From the NCBI GenBank assembly GCA_003223415.1, contig QHUY01000063.1, positions 1 to 57,269 on the forward strand: a stretch of 57,269 bases of DNA. The letters run 5' to 3'. The DNA comes from Gemmatimonadota bacterium (GTDB lineage Bacteria > Gemmatimonadota > Gemmatimonadetes > Gemmatimonadales > GWC2-71-9). The stretch's first letter is position 1; each line of letters starts with the position of its first letter. Shown here piece after piece: positions 9,202 to 17,928 of the stretch. The notes beneath the pieces are model-generated. The model saw only the letters and a program-made list of their open reading frames with translations, had not been told where the DNA came from and searched no databases. The position numbers were made by a program, and so were the translations under genes.

Positions 9202-10065
9202 ATGCTGTCCGGCTTTACGATCGTGCGCAACGCGATCACGCTCGACTTCCCCATCGTCCCGGCGATCCGCTCCGTGCTCGAGGTGTGTGACGAAGTGGTA
9301 GTGAACGTCGGGAAGTCCGAGGACGGAACCCGCGAGCTCGTGGCGTCCCTGGACGACCCGCGCGTCCGCATCCTGGACAGCCAGTGGGACTTCACGAAGC
9401 AAAACGAGATGCTCTCGATCGAGACCCGAAAGGCGATGGCCGCCTGTCGCGGACGCTGGGGCATCTACATCCAGGCCGACGAGGTGCTGCACGAGACGGG
9501 GGCGCGACTCCTGAAGGACCGAACCGCCGAGTGGGACGGGGACGAGCGGGTGGAAGGCCTGCTCGTCCAGTATCTCCATTTCTACGGCGGCTTCGACACC
9601 CTCGCGACGAGCCGACGCTGGTACCGCCGCGAGGTGCGCTGCATCCGGCTGGGCCCGGACATCCGTCCGTACCAGGGCGCGCAGGGCTTCCGGGTCGGCG
9701 CGGGGTACCGGAAGATCCGCGCGCGCCTCACCGACGCCGTCATGTTCCACTACGGCTGGGCCCGGCCGGCGCGCGCGATCCGGGAGAAGTACGAGATCTC
9801 CAAGACCATTTACCCCTGGAGCAAAGAGCGGTCGGCGCGCGAGCAGGCCAAGGGCTACCTCGACTGGCAGCCACTGCTCAAGCCCTTCAGCGGCGAGCAT
9901 CCGCGTGCCGCGCTCGCGTGGATCGCCGCGCGCGCCCAGGACCCCGAGCGCGTCATCGGGCCGAGGCGCCTCAAGCCGGAGCACGTACGCTTCTACGTCT
10001 CGGACTGGATCGAGCATCTCACCGGAACGCGCCTGTTCGAGTTTCGCAACTACCGCCTCGTGTGA
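9202..10065 (+). CDS. Glycosyltransferase family 2
   Basis: A 287-residue GT2-type protein (MLSGFTIVRNAITLDFPIVP). The nucleotide-sugar fold shows VCDEVVVNVGKSEDGTRELV and an acidic metal-site motif, IYIQADEVLHE (~91-101), in place of the usual DADE. The C-terminal half (YRREVRCIRL, MFHYGWARPARAIREKYEI) resembles enzymes that modify surface saccharides. It begins 5 nt after the exporter stop, so it belongs to the PorX-exporter unit. The acceptor is unknown. An ATG start is used, with no in-frame alternatives nearby. Confidence 0.85.
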   Translation: MLSGFTIVRNAITLDFPIVPAIRSVLEVCDEVVVNVGKSEDGTRELVASLDDPRVRILDSQWDFTKQNEMLSIETRKAMAACRGRWGIYIQADEVLHETGARLLKDRTAEWDGDERVEGLLVQYLHFYGGFDTLATSRRWYRREVRCIRLGPDIRPYQGAQGFRVGAGYRKIRARLTDAVMFHYGWARPARAIREKYEISKTIYPWSKERSAREQAKGYLDWQPLLKPFSGEHPRAALAWIAARAQDPERVIGPRRLKPEHVRFYVSDWIEHLTGTRLFEFRNYRLV

Positions 10066-10066
10066 G

Positions 10067-11602
10067 ATGATCCCCGCCCCTCACGCTCCCTCAGCCCCCT
10101 GGCGCGCGCCCTGGATTGTCCTCGGGCTCCTGACGGCGGTGCAGTTGGGCATCGGCGCGTGGCGGGCCGGCGTGATGCTCCGTGAGGGGCTGGCCGCAGG
10201 CGTGCGTCCCCTGGGCCCCTCGCCGGGGCTGGGCGCCGACCTCCTGATGTGCGGGCTGCTTGCGCTGGCAGCGTGGTGGTGGCTTCCGCTGCACGCCTCT
10301 GGGGCGGATGGCCCGCGGCGGGCGGCGGCGTGGGCACTGCGTTTCCTGCTGGTTGCCTGGGGGCTGGCGATCGCTCATTACGCCTGGGGTCTCGCTCTGG
10401 GCCGGCTCACCCCCTCGCTCACGTGGCCGGTGCTGGTGTTCTACTTCGTGGGCGGCGCGTGGGTCCGGCGTGCCCCTGTCTCCGCCGCGCCTACGCCGCC
10501 ACCGGACCCGGCGCTCACCCCCCCCCCCTCCCCCGCCCCGCGGCGGCACCCCGCCCTGTGGCTTGCCCTCGCCTGCTACGGTGCGCAGGTACCGCACATT
10601 TTCCAGCAAATCTGGGCCTGTCGGGCGTTCAAGTTTGCCGAGCGCGGCGCGCTCACCGGCGTGTTCGACTGCCTCGATCCAGTGCGCCCGCCCCTGCACT
10701 CGTTGATCCTGTGGCTTGGCGTCGGCGATCCCACGTTCCAGGGCCGCCTGCTTCCGCTGCTGCTGTTCGGCGCGTTCGCCCTGCTGTTTTATCAGCTGCT
10801 GCGGCGTGTGGCGCCGAGGCTCGCCCCCTGGGGGTTGGTGTGGCTGCTCGCCACCGATCACGTTTTCAAGGGCCAGGTGTCGGCGTACGCGGGCGTGCCG
10901 GTGATGATCGCCATCGCCGCGGCGATCGCCGTAGCGAGCGACGACGGCGCGCTCGTCTCCTCGCGCGGGCTCGGACTCGCGATGGGAGCGGTGGCGGGCG
11001 CCACCATCGCGCTCATCCGTCGCGACGGCCTTCCGGAGTTCCTTGTGGCCATGGCGGTCCTGATCTGGACGGCGCGCGAGCGGCGCGATCTGCGGCTGTG
11101 GCTCCCGCTCGCGGGCGCCGCCGCCGGCTACCTCAGCTGGACCTTGCGGCCCGCCGCGCTGGAGGCGCCGGTTGGGTTCGCGCCAACCCTCGGCGTCCTG
11201 CCCCCGCTTCCCCAGTGGGCGCCCGCGCCTGTGCCGGCGCCGCTGGCGATGACCCGACTCGCGTACGGGGTGCAGGGGCAGGTGTTCTCACACTACGGCT
11301 ACGGCGCATTCGCGTGGGCCTGGGTGATCGTCGTCATCTGGGCGGCGCGCTCGGTGCCGCGGACCGGGACGGACCTGGCTCGGCGGCTGGGTCTGGCGGG
11401 TCTGGCTGGGTGGGTTGGGACTTATGCGGTGTACGCGGCCCTCACCTTCTTGGGCCAGCCCCAGATGAGCACGCTATTCGTCATCCGGACGGGCTTCGGT
11501 CGCCACCTGGTGCACTTCTTCCCGCTCTGCCTCCTGCATGCGACTGCCACGGCGGAGCGGCTCCTTTGGGGAAGGGCGCCCCCCGCTCAGCGCGGCGCGT
11601 AA
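10067..11602 (+). CDS. Polytopic membrane protein, GT-C glycosyltransferase-like
   Basis: A 511-residue integral membrane protein with roughly ten hydrophobic segments (WIVLGLLTAVQLGIGAW, LLMCGLLALAAWWWL, WPVLVFYFVGGAWV and more), a proline-rich cytoplasmic stretch around 150-165 and an extracytoplasmic loop with FDCLDPVRPPLHSLILWL. An acidic residue after the first helices followed by PPLHS is reminiscent of GT-C enzymes that use lipid-linked sugars, but the resemblance is loose. The ATG at 10067 follows the GT2 stop by 1 nt. It ends tail to tail with the next gene, overlapping 16 bp. Confidence 0.7.
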   Translation: MIPAPHAPSAPWRAPWIVLGLLTAVQLGIGAWRAGVMLREGLAAGVRPLGPSPGLGADLLMCGLLALAAWWWLPLHASGADGPRRAAAWALRFLLVAWGLAIAHYAWGLALGRLTPSLTWPVLVFYFVGGAWVRRAPVSAAPTPPPDPALTPPPSPAPRRHPALWLALACYGAQVPHIFQQIWACRAFKFAERGALTGVFDCLDPVRPPLHSLILWLGVGDPTFQGRLLPLLLFGAFALLFYQLLRRVAPRLAPWGLVWLLATDHVFKGQVSAYAGVPVMIAIAAAIAVASDDGALVSSRGLGLAMGAVAGATIALIRRDGLPEFLVAMAVLIWTARERRDLRLWLPLAGAAAGYLSWTLRPAALEAPVGFAPTLGVLPPLPQWAPAPVPAPLAMTRLAYGVQGQVFSHYGYGAFAWAWVIVVIWAARSVPRTGTDLARRLGLAGLAGWVGTYAVYAALTFLGQPQMSTLFVIRTGFGRHLVHFFPLCLLHATATAERLLWGRAPPAQRGA

Positions 11603-12534
11603 GGCGTGGGCTGCCCCGGCGGCAGCGCCCCTGTATCGCACAGGGAGCGATACACGCGCACGTACGCTGCGGCCATCACCAGGTGCGTGAAGTAGCGCTC
11701 CGCGTGCGCGCGGCACGCAGCCGGGCTCCGGGTGTGGATGGTGTGGGACGCTTCGATCATATCGTCCAGCGTGTCGCACAGGGCGCCGACCTCGGGGGTC
11801 AACACTTCCGGGAGCGCGCCGCGCCGGGTCCCCAACACCGGGGTGCCGGAGAACAGCGCCTCGATGCTCGTGAGCCCGAACGGCTCGTCGCACAGCGCCG
11901 GCATCCACAGGCAGCGCGCACTGGCGAGCAGTTCCGCCTTCTCCTTGCCGTCCACCTCGCCCACGTACTTGATCTTCCCCGTGAAGCTCGGTCGCCAGCC
12001 GCCGGCCAGGATGAGTCGTCGCCCTGTGCGCTTGGCGCCCTCGACTGCCCAGTGGTAGCCCTTGGCGCTGTGCAGCCGGCCGATGAAGAAATCGTAGTCG
12101 TCCTTGCGCTCGCGGAACACGAACTCCGCGGGGTCGAGCCCCGCGTAGACGAATGCGTCGCGGCCGTTGCGCGCCGCGTGATTGCCCGAGAGGAAGACGG
12201 TATTCGGGGGCACCGCCTCGCCCCGCTTGAGATTGCCGTACAGGGTCTGCAGGAACGGTATCCCACCCGCGGGGAGTTTGCGGACGGGGAAGTGGGTGTG
12301 CAGCACGGCGGCGTCGCGCGGGAACAGGGCCGAGAAATCGAGCGCGGGATCGCGCAGCCGTTTGGGCGGAACTTCGACGACACTCGCTTCGGGAAGCTTC
12401 GTGCCGGTGGCGGCGATCAGGGTCACGCGGTGGCCGAGCGCCGCGAGACCGCGCACCAGCGCGACGACGATCCGCTCGGTGCCGCCGTAACCCTTGACGG
12501 GCAGGCGGTGATGGGACGCGACCGCGATGTGCAT
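11587..12534 (-). CDS. Glycosyltransferase family 4
   Basis: A 315-residue GT4-like protein: MHIAVASHHRLPVKGYGGTE (the GGxE-type N-terminal loop), FIGRLHSAKGYHWAVEGAKR, LILAGGW, and the C-terminal donor-site motif MPALCDEPFGLTSIEALFSG with the two glutamates of the EX7E pattern. It ends GTPVLGTRRGALPEV. The protein is shorter than typical GT4 (~370) because the N-terminal domain is compact. ATG 12534 lies 9 nt after a TATACT box on its strand. Upstream in-frame readings run through the divergent gene and were rejected. Confidence 0.87.
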   Translation of the reverse strand: MHIAVASHHRLPVKGYGGTERIVVALVRGLAALGHRVTLIAATGTKLPEASVVEVPPKRLRDPALDFSALFPRDAAVLHTHFPVRKLPAGGIPFLQTLYGNLKRGEAVPPNTVFLSGNHAARNGRDAFVYAGLDPAEFVFRERKDDYDFFIGRLHSAKGYHWAVEGAKRTGRRLILAGGWRPSFTGKIKYVGEVDGKEKAELLASARCLWMPALCDEPFGLTSIEALFSGTPVLGTRRGALPEVLTPEVGALCDTLDDMIEASHTIHTRSPAACRAHAERYFTHLVMAAAYVRVYRSLCDTGALPPGQPTPYAPR

Positions 12535-12543
12535 CGCGCGTAG

Positions 12544-12549
12544 AGTATA
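12544..12549 (-). promoter_or_regulatory. TATACT -10 box, minus strand
   Basis: TATACT lies 9 nt before the ATG at 12534. It matches the primary-sigma -10 consensus at five of six positions. No clear -35 was found. Only ~10 nt separate it from the promoter element for the divergent gene at 12601. Confidence 0.55.
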
Positions 12550-12570
12550 ACCAGGGCGCTTCCTTTGCGA

Positions 12571-12594
12571 GAAGAGTTGGAACGGCACTAGCTT
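12571..12594 (+). promoter_or_regulatory. GTTGGAACGGCACTAGC element and TAGCTT box
   Basis: GAAGA followed by GTTGGAACGGCACTAGC (12571-12592) is identical over 22 bp to the minus strand at 29624-29603. TAGCTT (12589-12594) is 6 nt before the ATG at 12601. A -35 candidate TTGCGA is 18 nt upstream of the box. As at 5791, a sigma-54 reading is possible but puts the start site inside the ATG. Confidence 0.55.
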
Positions 12595-12600
12595 CGTGAC

Positions 12601-13710
12601 ATGTCCCACGCCCCGCTCACCGTCCTGCAGCTGACCCATCAGGGCGACGGCGCCGGCTCGACGCAGTCGATCCTCAACCTCAGCCAGCACCTGCAGCGAC
12701 GCGGTCATCGCGTGCTGCTGGGCTGCCGCGCGGAGTCGCTGCTGGCGCGGCTGGGGCAGGAAGCGGGGCTCGCCCATGTGCCGCTCGACTTTTCGCGCCT
12801 CGGTCCCCTCGCACGGCGACTCGCCGAGGTCATCGCGCGGGAGCGGGTGGACGTGGTCAACAGCCACGCGTCCGTCGATCGGCGCGCGCTCACCTGGCTG
12901 CGCTGGCGTGGCCGCCTGCCGCAAGCGTTCGTCGTCACACGGCGCACGATGCCCCTCACCTCGCCGCTCGAGCTCTTCGCCATCGGCGCCGCCGCCGACC
13001 GCACCGTCGCGGTGAGCGAGGCGGTGGGCCGCGCGCTGCGGCGCCGGTGGCATCCCGGCGGCCGGCTGCGCGTCGTGCCGAATGGCATCGACGTAGCGCG
13101 TCTGGATGCTCCCCTCCCGGCGCCCGAGCTGGCGGCCGCGCGCGCCGCGCTCGATGCGGGCGGCCGCCCGGTGATCCTCGTCGTCGCCCGCCGCAAGGAC
13201 CAGGACGTCTTGCTGCGGGCGCTGGCGTGGCTCACGCCGCCGGTGGTCCTGGCGTGCGTCGGCGTCGAGCCCGACGCAGAGCTGGCCGCCCTCGCGGCGG
13301 CGCTCCCGCCGCGCCATCGGGTCGTGTTCGTGCGGTTCACCGAGCGGCCGCTCGCGTTCTACCGCCTAGCGGCCCTCGCCGCGCTGCCGTCCCGCATCGA
13401 GGGCCTGTCCCAAGCGCTGCTCGAGGCGATGGCCGTGGGGCTGCCGGTCCTGGCGTCCGACGCGGGCGGCAATCCTGACCTCATCGCTCCCGATACGGGC
13501 GTGCTGGTGCCGCCGCTCGATCCCGCGGCGTGGGCGGCGGCGCTGGCGCGGCTGCTCGAGGACCCCGTCGCCCGCGCACGGCTGGGCGGGGCGGCGCGCG
13601 CCCTCGTCCGTCGCGACTTCACGCTTGAGCGAACCGCCCAGCGAACCGAGGTGGTCTACCAGGAGGCCCACGAGCGTCGGCGATTGCTCCGCGGGGAACG
13701 CCCCCGTTAG
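12601..13710 (+). CDS. Glycosyltransferase family 4
   Basis: A 369-residue GT4 protein: VLQLTHQGDGAGSTQSILNL with the glycine-rich acceptor loop, DVVNSHASVDRRA, VAVSEAVGRALRRRW, RVVPNGIDVARLD at the domain junction, and the donor site LPSRIEGLSQALLEAMAVGLPVLASD (residues ~259-284; EX7E glutamates in EGLSQALLE). The C-terminus LIAPDTGVLVPPLDPAAWAAAL is typical. It probably transfers a hexose in surface glycan assembly. It opens a four-gene plus-strand run of transferases, although the following gene also has its own promoter box. Confidence 0.93.
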   Translation: MSHAPLTVLQLTHQGDGAGSTQSILNLSQHLQRRGHRVLLGCRAESLLARLGQEAGLAHVPLDFSRLGPLARRLAEVIARERVDVVNSHASVDRRALTWLRWRGRLPQAFVVTRRTMPLTSPLELFAIGAAADRTVAVSEAVGRALRRRWHPGGRLRVVPNGIDVARLDAPLPAPELAAARAALDAGGRPVILVVARRKDQDVLLRALAWLTPPVVLACVGVEPDAELAALAAALPPRHRVVFVRFTERPLAFYRLAALAALPSRIEGLSQALLEAMAVGLPVLASDAGGNPDLIAPDTGVLVPPLDPAAWAAALARLLEDPVARARLGGAARALVRRDFTLERTAQRTEVVYQEAHERRRLLRGERPR

Positions 13711-13713
13711 CAT
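13708..13713 (+). promoter_or_regulatory. TAGCAT box 9 nt before the GT2 start
   Basis: TAGCAT overlaps the TAG stop of the preceding gene. A -35 candidate TTGCTC sits 18 nt upstream. The AGGAAGG before the ATG at 13723 is only 1 nt away, too close for a Shine-Dalgarno, so a leaderless transcript fits better. Confidence 0.5.
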
Positions 13714-13722
13714 TAGGAAGGC

Positions 13723-14475
13723 ATGCCGACGCCGCTCACGGTCATCATCCCGACCCTCAACGAGTCGGCGCAGATTGCGGAGTGTGTTCGCCATCTCACC
13801 TGGAGCGGCGAGGTGATCGTGTCCGACGGCGGCTCCAGCGACGGGACCGTCGCGGCGGCTCGGGGGGCGGGCGCGCGGGTGATCGAGAGCGCGGCGACGA
13901 CGATCGCCGGCCAGCGCAACGAGGCCATCGCCGTAGCGAAGCACGAATGGGTGTACGCCCTCGACGCGGATGAGCGGATCGGAATTGAGCTCGCGCGCGA
14001 GCTCGCGGCGGTGGTCTCGTCCCCACGTCACGAGGCCTACGCGGTGCGTCGCCGCAACGTGTACCTCGGGCGGACGATGCGGTACGCCGGGTGGGGGACC
14101 GACTGGTCGGTGCGACTGTTTCGGCGCGAACGGCGGTTCGTAGAGCGGCGGGTGCACGAGGGGCTCGAGCCGGTGACGGACGTCGGGCGGCTGCAGGTGC
14201 CCGTAGAGCACGTGCCGTACCGGGACCTGACCGAGCACCTGGACAAGCTGAGCCGCTACGCGGCCTGGGGCGCGCAGGACCTGTGGGACGGGGGGCGCCG
14301 GGCATGGGTGGGCGACCTGCTGGTGCGGCCGCCGTTCACATTTTTCCGGACCTACGTCCTGCAGCTGGGGATCCTTGAAGGGTGGCACGGCGTCGTTCTC
14401 TGCGGGCTCGCCGCCGTGAGCGTGTTTCTCAAGTACGCCCGCCTGTGGGAGCTGCAGCGCCGCGTCGATGACTAA
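13723..14475 (+). CDS. Glycosyltransferase family 2 (WaaE/LpcC-type)
   Basis: A 250-residue GT2: LTVIIPTLNESAQIAECVRH, SGEVIVSDGGSSDGT, AGQRNEAIAVAKHEWVYALDADER (metal site DADE ~85-88), then the acceptor half YLGRTMRYAGWGTDWSVRLF and RRFVERRVHEGL. A hydrophobic segment near the C-terminus (TYVLQLGILEGWHGVVLCGL) suggests membrane association. This pattern matches lipopolysaccharide-core beta-glucosyltransferases of the WaaE group. Its last 8 bp overlap the next transferase gene. Confidence 0.93.
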   Translation: MPTPLTVIIPTLNESAQIAECVRHLTWSGEVIVSDGGSSDGTVAAARGAGARVIESAATTIAGQRNEAIAVAKHEWVYALDADERIGIELARELAAVVSSPRHEAYAVRRRNVYLGRTMRYAGWGTDWSVRLFRRERRFVERRVHEGLEPVTDVGRLQVPVEHVPYRDLTEHLDKLSRYAAWGAQDLWDGGRRAWVGDLLVRPPFTFFRTYVLQLGILEGWHGVVLCGLAAVSVFLKYARLWELQRRVDD

Positions 14476-15643
14476 GACCTTCCTGCTGACCGACGAGTTC
14501 CCGCCAATGCAGACCGGGATCGCGCGCATGATGGGAGAGATCACTCGCCGTTATCCCCGGGGCGAGCTGCTCGTCTCCACCGGCCAGCACCGCGACTCGG
14601 CCGAGATGGACAGCCACTACGCCCCCGCCGTGATCGACCGCCTGCCGATCTCCTCCCGATCCCTGAAGAATCTCGCCGGCCTGCTCTTCTGGGCGCGCCG
14701 CGTCGCCACGTTGGCGCGACAGCACAAGCCGCGGTTCGCCTGGTGCGACTCCGTACGCCCCGCGGCCTACACCGCCAAATGGGCGCACGAGCGCGTCGGT
14801 ACCAAGTACGGCGTGCTGGTCCACGGTGGCGACGTCCTCAAGGAGCTCCACGCGATCCATCACTCCGCCTGGGCGCGGCGCACCCTCAAGGCGCTGTTGG
14901 GTTCCGCGGTGGCGGTGGTCGCCAACAGCCAATGGACCCGCGAGCAGGCGCAGAAGGTGCTCCGGGAGCTGGGGCTCGACCCCCTGGCGGAACACGTCCG
15001 CGTCGTGCCGCTCGGCACAGACCCCGAGCAGTTCCGGCCGGGGCTCGACACGCGCGAGGTGCGCGCCCGCTACCGCCTCAACGGCGACCTCTGGGCGCTC
15101 ACCGTCGCGCGGCTCGAGCCCTACAAAGGGGTAGATACCGTGCTCAAAGCGGTGGCGGAGCTGCGCAAGCAAAACGTCGATCTCCACTACCTCGTCATCG
15201 GGACGGGCAAGCAGAAGGAGGCCTACAAGAAGCTCGCCCTTGACCTCAAGATCGCCGACGCCATCCGCTTCGCCGGCACGGTACCCGAAGCGGACCTGCC
15301 GGCGCTCTACAACGTCGCATCGGTCTACCTCGGCGTGTCGCGCCGCGCCGACGGGACGCGCGTCGAGGGCTTCGGGATCGCCTTGGCCGAGGCGAGCGCC
15401 TGCGGGCTCCCCGTCGTGGCGGGGAACAGCGGCGGGCTCGCGGAGGCGGTGCGGGACGGGGAGACCGGCTTCGTGGTGGAGCCCGACGCGCCCGGCGCGG
15501 TCGCCGCAGCGCTGGGACGCCTGCTCCGCGACCAGCTGCTGGCGCGACGGCTAGGGCAGGGGGGCCGGAAGGCCGTCGAGACCTATTTCAACTGGGACCG
15601 CGTGATCCGGGATCTCCGCGAGATCGAGTCCCAGGTCGCCTGA
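14468..15643 (+). CDS. Glycosyltransferase family 4, PimB-like
   Basis: A 391-residue GT4 (MTKTFLLTDEFPPMQTGIAR). Motifs: VLVHGGDVLKE, VVANSQWTREQAQ, RVVPLGTDPEQFRPG, LTVARLEPYKGVD at the start of the C-terminal domain, and donor site RVEGFGIALAEASACGLPVVAGNSGGLAEAV. The closest relatives by motif are mannosyltransferases of the PimB type, but the sugar is not determined by sequence. It is strongly similar to the next gene along its whole length, so the two arose by tandem duplication. It overlaps the previous gene by 8 bp. Confidence 0.93.
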   Translation: MTKTFLLTDEFPPMQTGIARMMGEITRRYPRGELLVSTGQHRDSAEMDSHYAPAVIDRLPISSRSLKNLAGLLFWARRVATLARQHKPRFAWCDSVRPAAYTAKWAHERVGTKYGVLVHGGDVLKELHAIHHSAWARRTLKALLGSAVAVVANSQWTREQAQKVLRELGLDPLAEHVRVVPLGTDPEQFRPGLDTREVRARYRLNGDLWALTVARLEPYKGVDTVLKAVAELRKQNVDLHYLVIGTGKQKEAYKKLALDLKIADAIRFAGTVPEADLPALYNVASVYLGVSRRADGTRVEGFGIALAEASACGLPVVAGNSGGLAEAVRDGETGFVVEPDAPGAVAAALGRLLRDQLLARRLGQGGRKAVETYFNWDRVIRDLREIESQVA

Positions 15644-16839
15644 ACACCACCCTTCTCCTCGCCTTCAATTTTCCGCCGCACGGCGGCGGCATCGCCCGGA
15701 TGATGGGCGAGCTGGCGCGCCGCTACCCGCCGCAGTCGCTCGTGGTCTCCACCGGCGCCGAGGCCACCAGCGTCGAGAGCGACGCCGGCTTCTCGCAACG
15801 GATCGACCGCACCGGCATCCGCGCGACCCGGCTCCGCACGATCAACGGGCTCGCCCTCTGGACGTGGCGTGCCAGCGCGCTGGCCCGGCGCTGGCATCCG
15901 GGATTCGCCTGGTGCGGAGAGCTGAAGCCGGCCGGCTATCCCGCCTGGTGGCTGACGCGCCGCTATGGCATCCCCTACGGCGTCGTGGTGCACGGGACGG
16001 AGCTGCTGCTGCTCGAGGCCAAGATCCGCCGCAGCCGCTTCAAGCGCTGGACCGCCGGCGCGCTCGTGAGCAACGCCGCCGTGCTCGTGGCCAACAGCTC
16101 CTGGACCGCGGGCCTCGCGCGCTCGGTGTACGGGCTGTTGGGCCGTCCCGATCTCGCTGCCCGCGTGGAGGTCGTGCCCCTCGGCACCGAGCCGACGCGC
16201 TTCCGGCCCGGCATCGACGCGACGGCGGTCCGGCAGAAGTACGGGCTGGGGGTGGGGACGGGTCCCTGGCTCCTCACTGTGGCGCGGCTCGAGTGGCACA
16301 AGGGGATCGACATGACCATTCTCGCGCTCCCGGCCGTCCGCGCCGCCGTGCCGGCGGCGCGATACGCGGTCGCGGGCCTGGGGCCGCGGCGCCCGCAGCT
16401 GGAGGCGCTCATCGCCGAGCTCGGCCTCGGGGACGCGGTGCGGTTGCTCGGCCCGGTGTCGGACCGGGACTTGCCGGCGCTGTACAACGCGGCCGACCTG
16501 TACGTCGGCGCCTCGCGTCGCCACGACCTGTTGGTCGAGGGATTCGGGATTTCGCTCGTCGAGGCGTCGGCATCGGGGCTCGCGGTGGTGGCCGGCCGCT
16601 CGGGCGGAGTACCCGACGCGGTGCGCGACGGTGAGACGGGGATTCTCGTAGACTCGACGGCGCCCGAGCCGGTCGCGGCGGGGATCATCGATCTGCTGCG
16701 GAGCGTCGAGCGGCGGCAGGCGATGGGGGCGGCGGGGCGCCGCGCGGTCGAGACGTACTACAACTGGGATCGCGTCGCGCGGGACTTCATCCGGATCGAC
16801 GCAGCGTTTCGGCGACCGCCGCCGCGGGCCGCGCACTGA
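15640..16839 (+). CDS. Glycosyltransferase family 4, tandem paralogue with probable CTG start
   Basis: A GT4 of 399 residues if translation starts at CTG 15640. The first ATG in frame is at 15700 and would remove the first beta strand. Residues NTTLLLAFNFPPHGGGIAR upstream of that ATG align with TKTFLLTDEFPPMQTGIAR of the preceding paralogue, so the frame is under selection back to 15640, where CTG overlaps the previous stop as CTGA. Other motifs: VVVHGTELLL, VEVVPLGTEPTRFRPG, LTVARLEWHKGIDM and VEGFGISLVEASASGLAVVAG. Its 3' end overlaps the convergent patatin gene by 53 bp. Confidence 0.9.
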   Translation: MNTTLLLAFNFPPHGGGIARMMGELARRYPPQSLVVSTGAEATSVESDAGFSQRIDRTGIRATRLRTINGLALWTWRASALARRWHPGFAWCGELKPAGYPAWWLTRRYGIPYGVVVHGTELLLLEAKIRRSRFKRWTAGALVSNAAVLVANSSWTAGLARSVYGLLGRPDLAARVEVVPLGTEPTRFRPGIDATAVRQKYGLGVGTGPWLLTVARLEWHKGIDMTILALPAVRAAVPAARYAVAGLGPRRPQLEALIAELGLGDAVRLLGPVSDRDLPALYNAADLYVGASRRHDLLVEGFGISLVEASASGLAVVAGRSGGVPDAVRDGETGILVDSTAPEPVAAGIIDLLRSVERRQAMGAAGRRAVETYYNWDRVARDFIRIDAAFRRPPPRAAH

Positions 16840-17872
16840 TCGCATAGGTCGGGCAGTGGCGGATGAAGCCCCCGCCCGTCGGGGACCACTCCTGCTCCGG
16901 CGTCGTCACCACCGCTTTCCCCTCCGCGTCCAGCACGAACATGCCGGGGGGCGCCTGCACCAGGCATGCCCCGCACCCGATGCAGCGCTCCCGTTCCACG
17001 CGCACGATCACGCGGCGCTTCGGATAGACGCCCTCGTCGCCCGCCACAGGCCATTCGCCCGGCCGCTCGAGCGCCGCGCTGGTCGCCCGGTACCCCTCCT
17101 CCACCACTTCGCGCAGGTGATCGAACGAGAACATCGAGATGTGCTCCACGCGGGGGTGGATATAGTAGACGGGCGGCGTGGTCCAGGAACGCATCCGCAG
17201 CTCGAGCAACGACTGCATCGCGACCTCGGTGGCGCGCGCGAACACCGCCGCGAAGCCCTCCTCCTGGGTGTCGGCGCGCAGCGCGCTCGAGGCCGAGACG
17301 TCCACGGCGAGGATGCATTCGCCGCCCAGGGCGCGGGCGGCGCCCACCGGCAGGTTGTCCACCGTGGCGCCGTCCACGTAGAAGTGGCCGCGGATCTCCC
17401 GCGGCGGCAGGTAGCCCGGCAGGGCGCAGGAGGCGAACACCGCGTCCCCCACGCGCACTTCGTCGAGCCCGGTCAGGCCCCAGAACACCTGCATCCCCGA
17501 GTTGATGTCCACGGTGTTCACGACCACGGGCAGGTTGAGCTCCGTGAACGTGCGGTCGCCGATCAACCGCGCGATCAGGTGCTCGAGCGGCTCGCGACGG
17601 AACAGGGCGGGGGAGCGCATCCGCTTGAAGGCCATGTCGGCATGTGCCACGACGAACACGTCCTTGCGCCGCAGGCCGATCGCCATCTCCCGCAGCTCGG
17701 GAATGCTGTGGCCCGCGGCCCAAGCGGCCCCGATCAAGGAGCCGACACTCGAGCCGATAATGTGCGATGGGGCCAGGCCGCGCTCGATGAGCGCCTGCAG
17801 GACGCCCACGTGCGCCACCCCCTTCATCCCCCCGCCGCCCAGAATCAGTGTGAACGGTGTGCCGGGTCTCAC
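16787..17872 (-). CDS. Patatin-like phospholipase fused to a single-cluster ferredoxin domain
   Basis: A 361-residue fusion. The N-terminal two-thirds is a bacterial patatin: oxyanion loop GGGGMKGVAHVG, nucleophile serine in GSSVGSLIG (~40-48), and the catalytic aspartate motif YVDGATVDNLPV, which lacks the usual DGG but keeps DG. The C-terminal ~70 residues form a monocluster ferredoxin: ERCIGCGACLVQAPPGMFVL with CxxCxxC, and a distant HCPTYAIS cysteine. Patatins hydrolyse acyl esters; the ferredoxin module would carry or sense electrons. GTG 17872 (VRPGTPFTLILGGGG) starts right at the fold. This domain combination is unusual. Confidence 0.88.
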   Translation of the reverse strand: MRPGTPFTLILGGGGMKGVAHVGVLQALIERGLAPSHIIGSSVGSLIGAAWAAGHSIPELREMAIGLRRKDVFVVAHADMAFKRMRSPALFRREPLEHLIARLIGDRTFTELNLPVVVNTVDINSGMQVFWGLTGLDEVRVGDAVFASCALPGYLPPREIRGHFYVDGATVDNLPVGAARALGGECILAVDVSASSALRADTQEEGFAAVFARATEVAMQSLLELRMRSWTTPPVYYIHPRVEHISMFSFDHLREVVEEGYRATSAALERPGEWPVAGDEGVYPKRRVIVRVERERCIGCGACLVQAPPGMFVLDAEGKAVVTTPEQEWSPTGGGFIRHCPTYAISARPAAAVAETLRRSG

Positions 17873-17885
17873 GCGATGCGTCCGC

Positions 17886-17915
17886 TTGCCCTGATGATGA
17901 TGTCCCGGGTAACGT
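17886..17915 (+). promoter_or_regulatory. Promoter of the orphan permease
   Basis: TTGCCC (17886-17891), 18-nt spacer, TAACGT (17910-17915). The ATG at 17929 is 13 nt after the -10 box, leaving a leader of only ~6-7 nt. Confidence 0.5.
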
Positions 17916-17928
17916 AGTCGAAGCCCCC

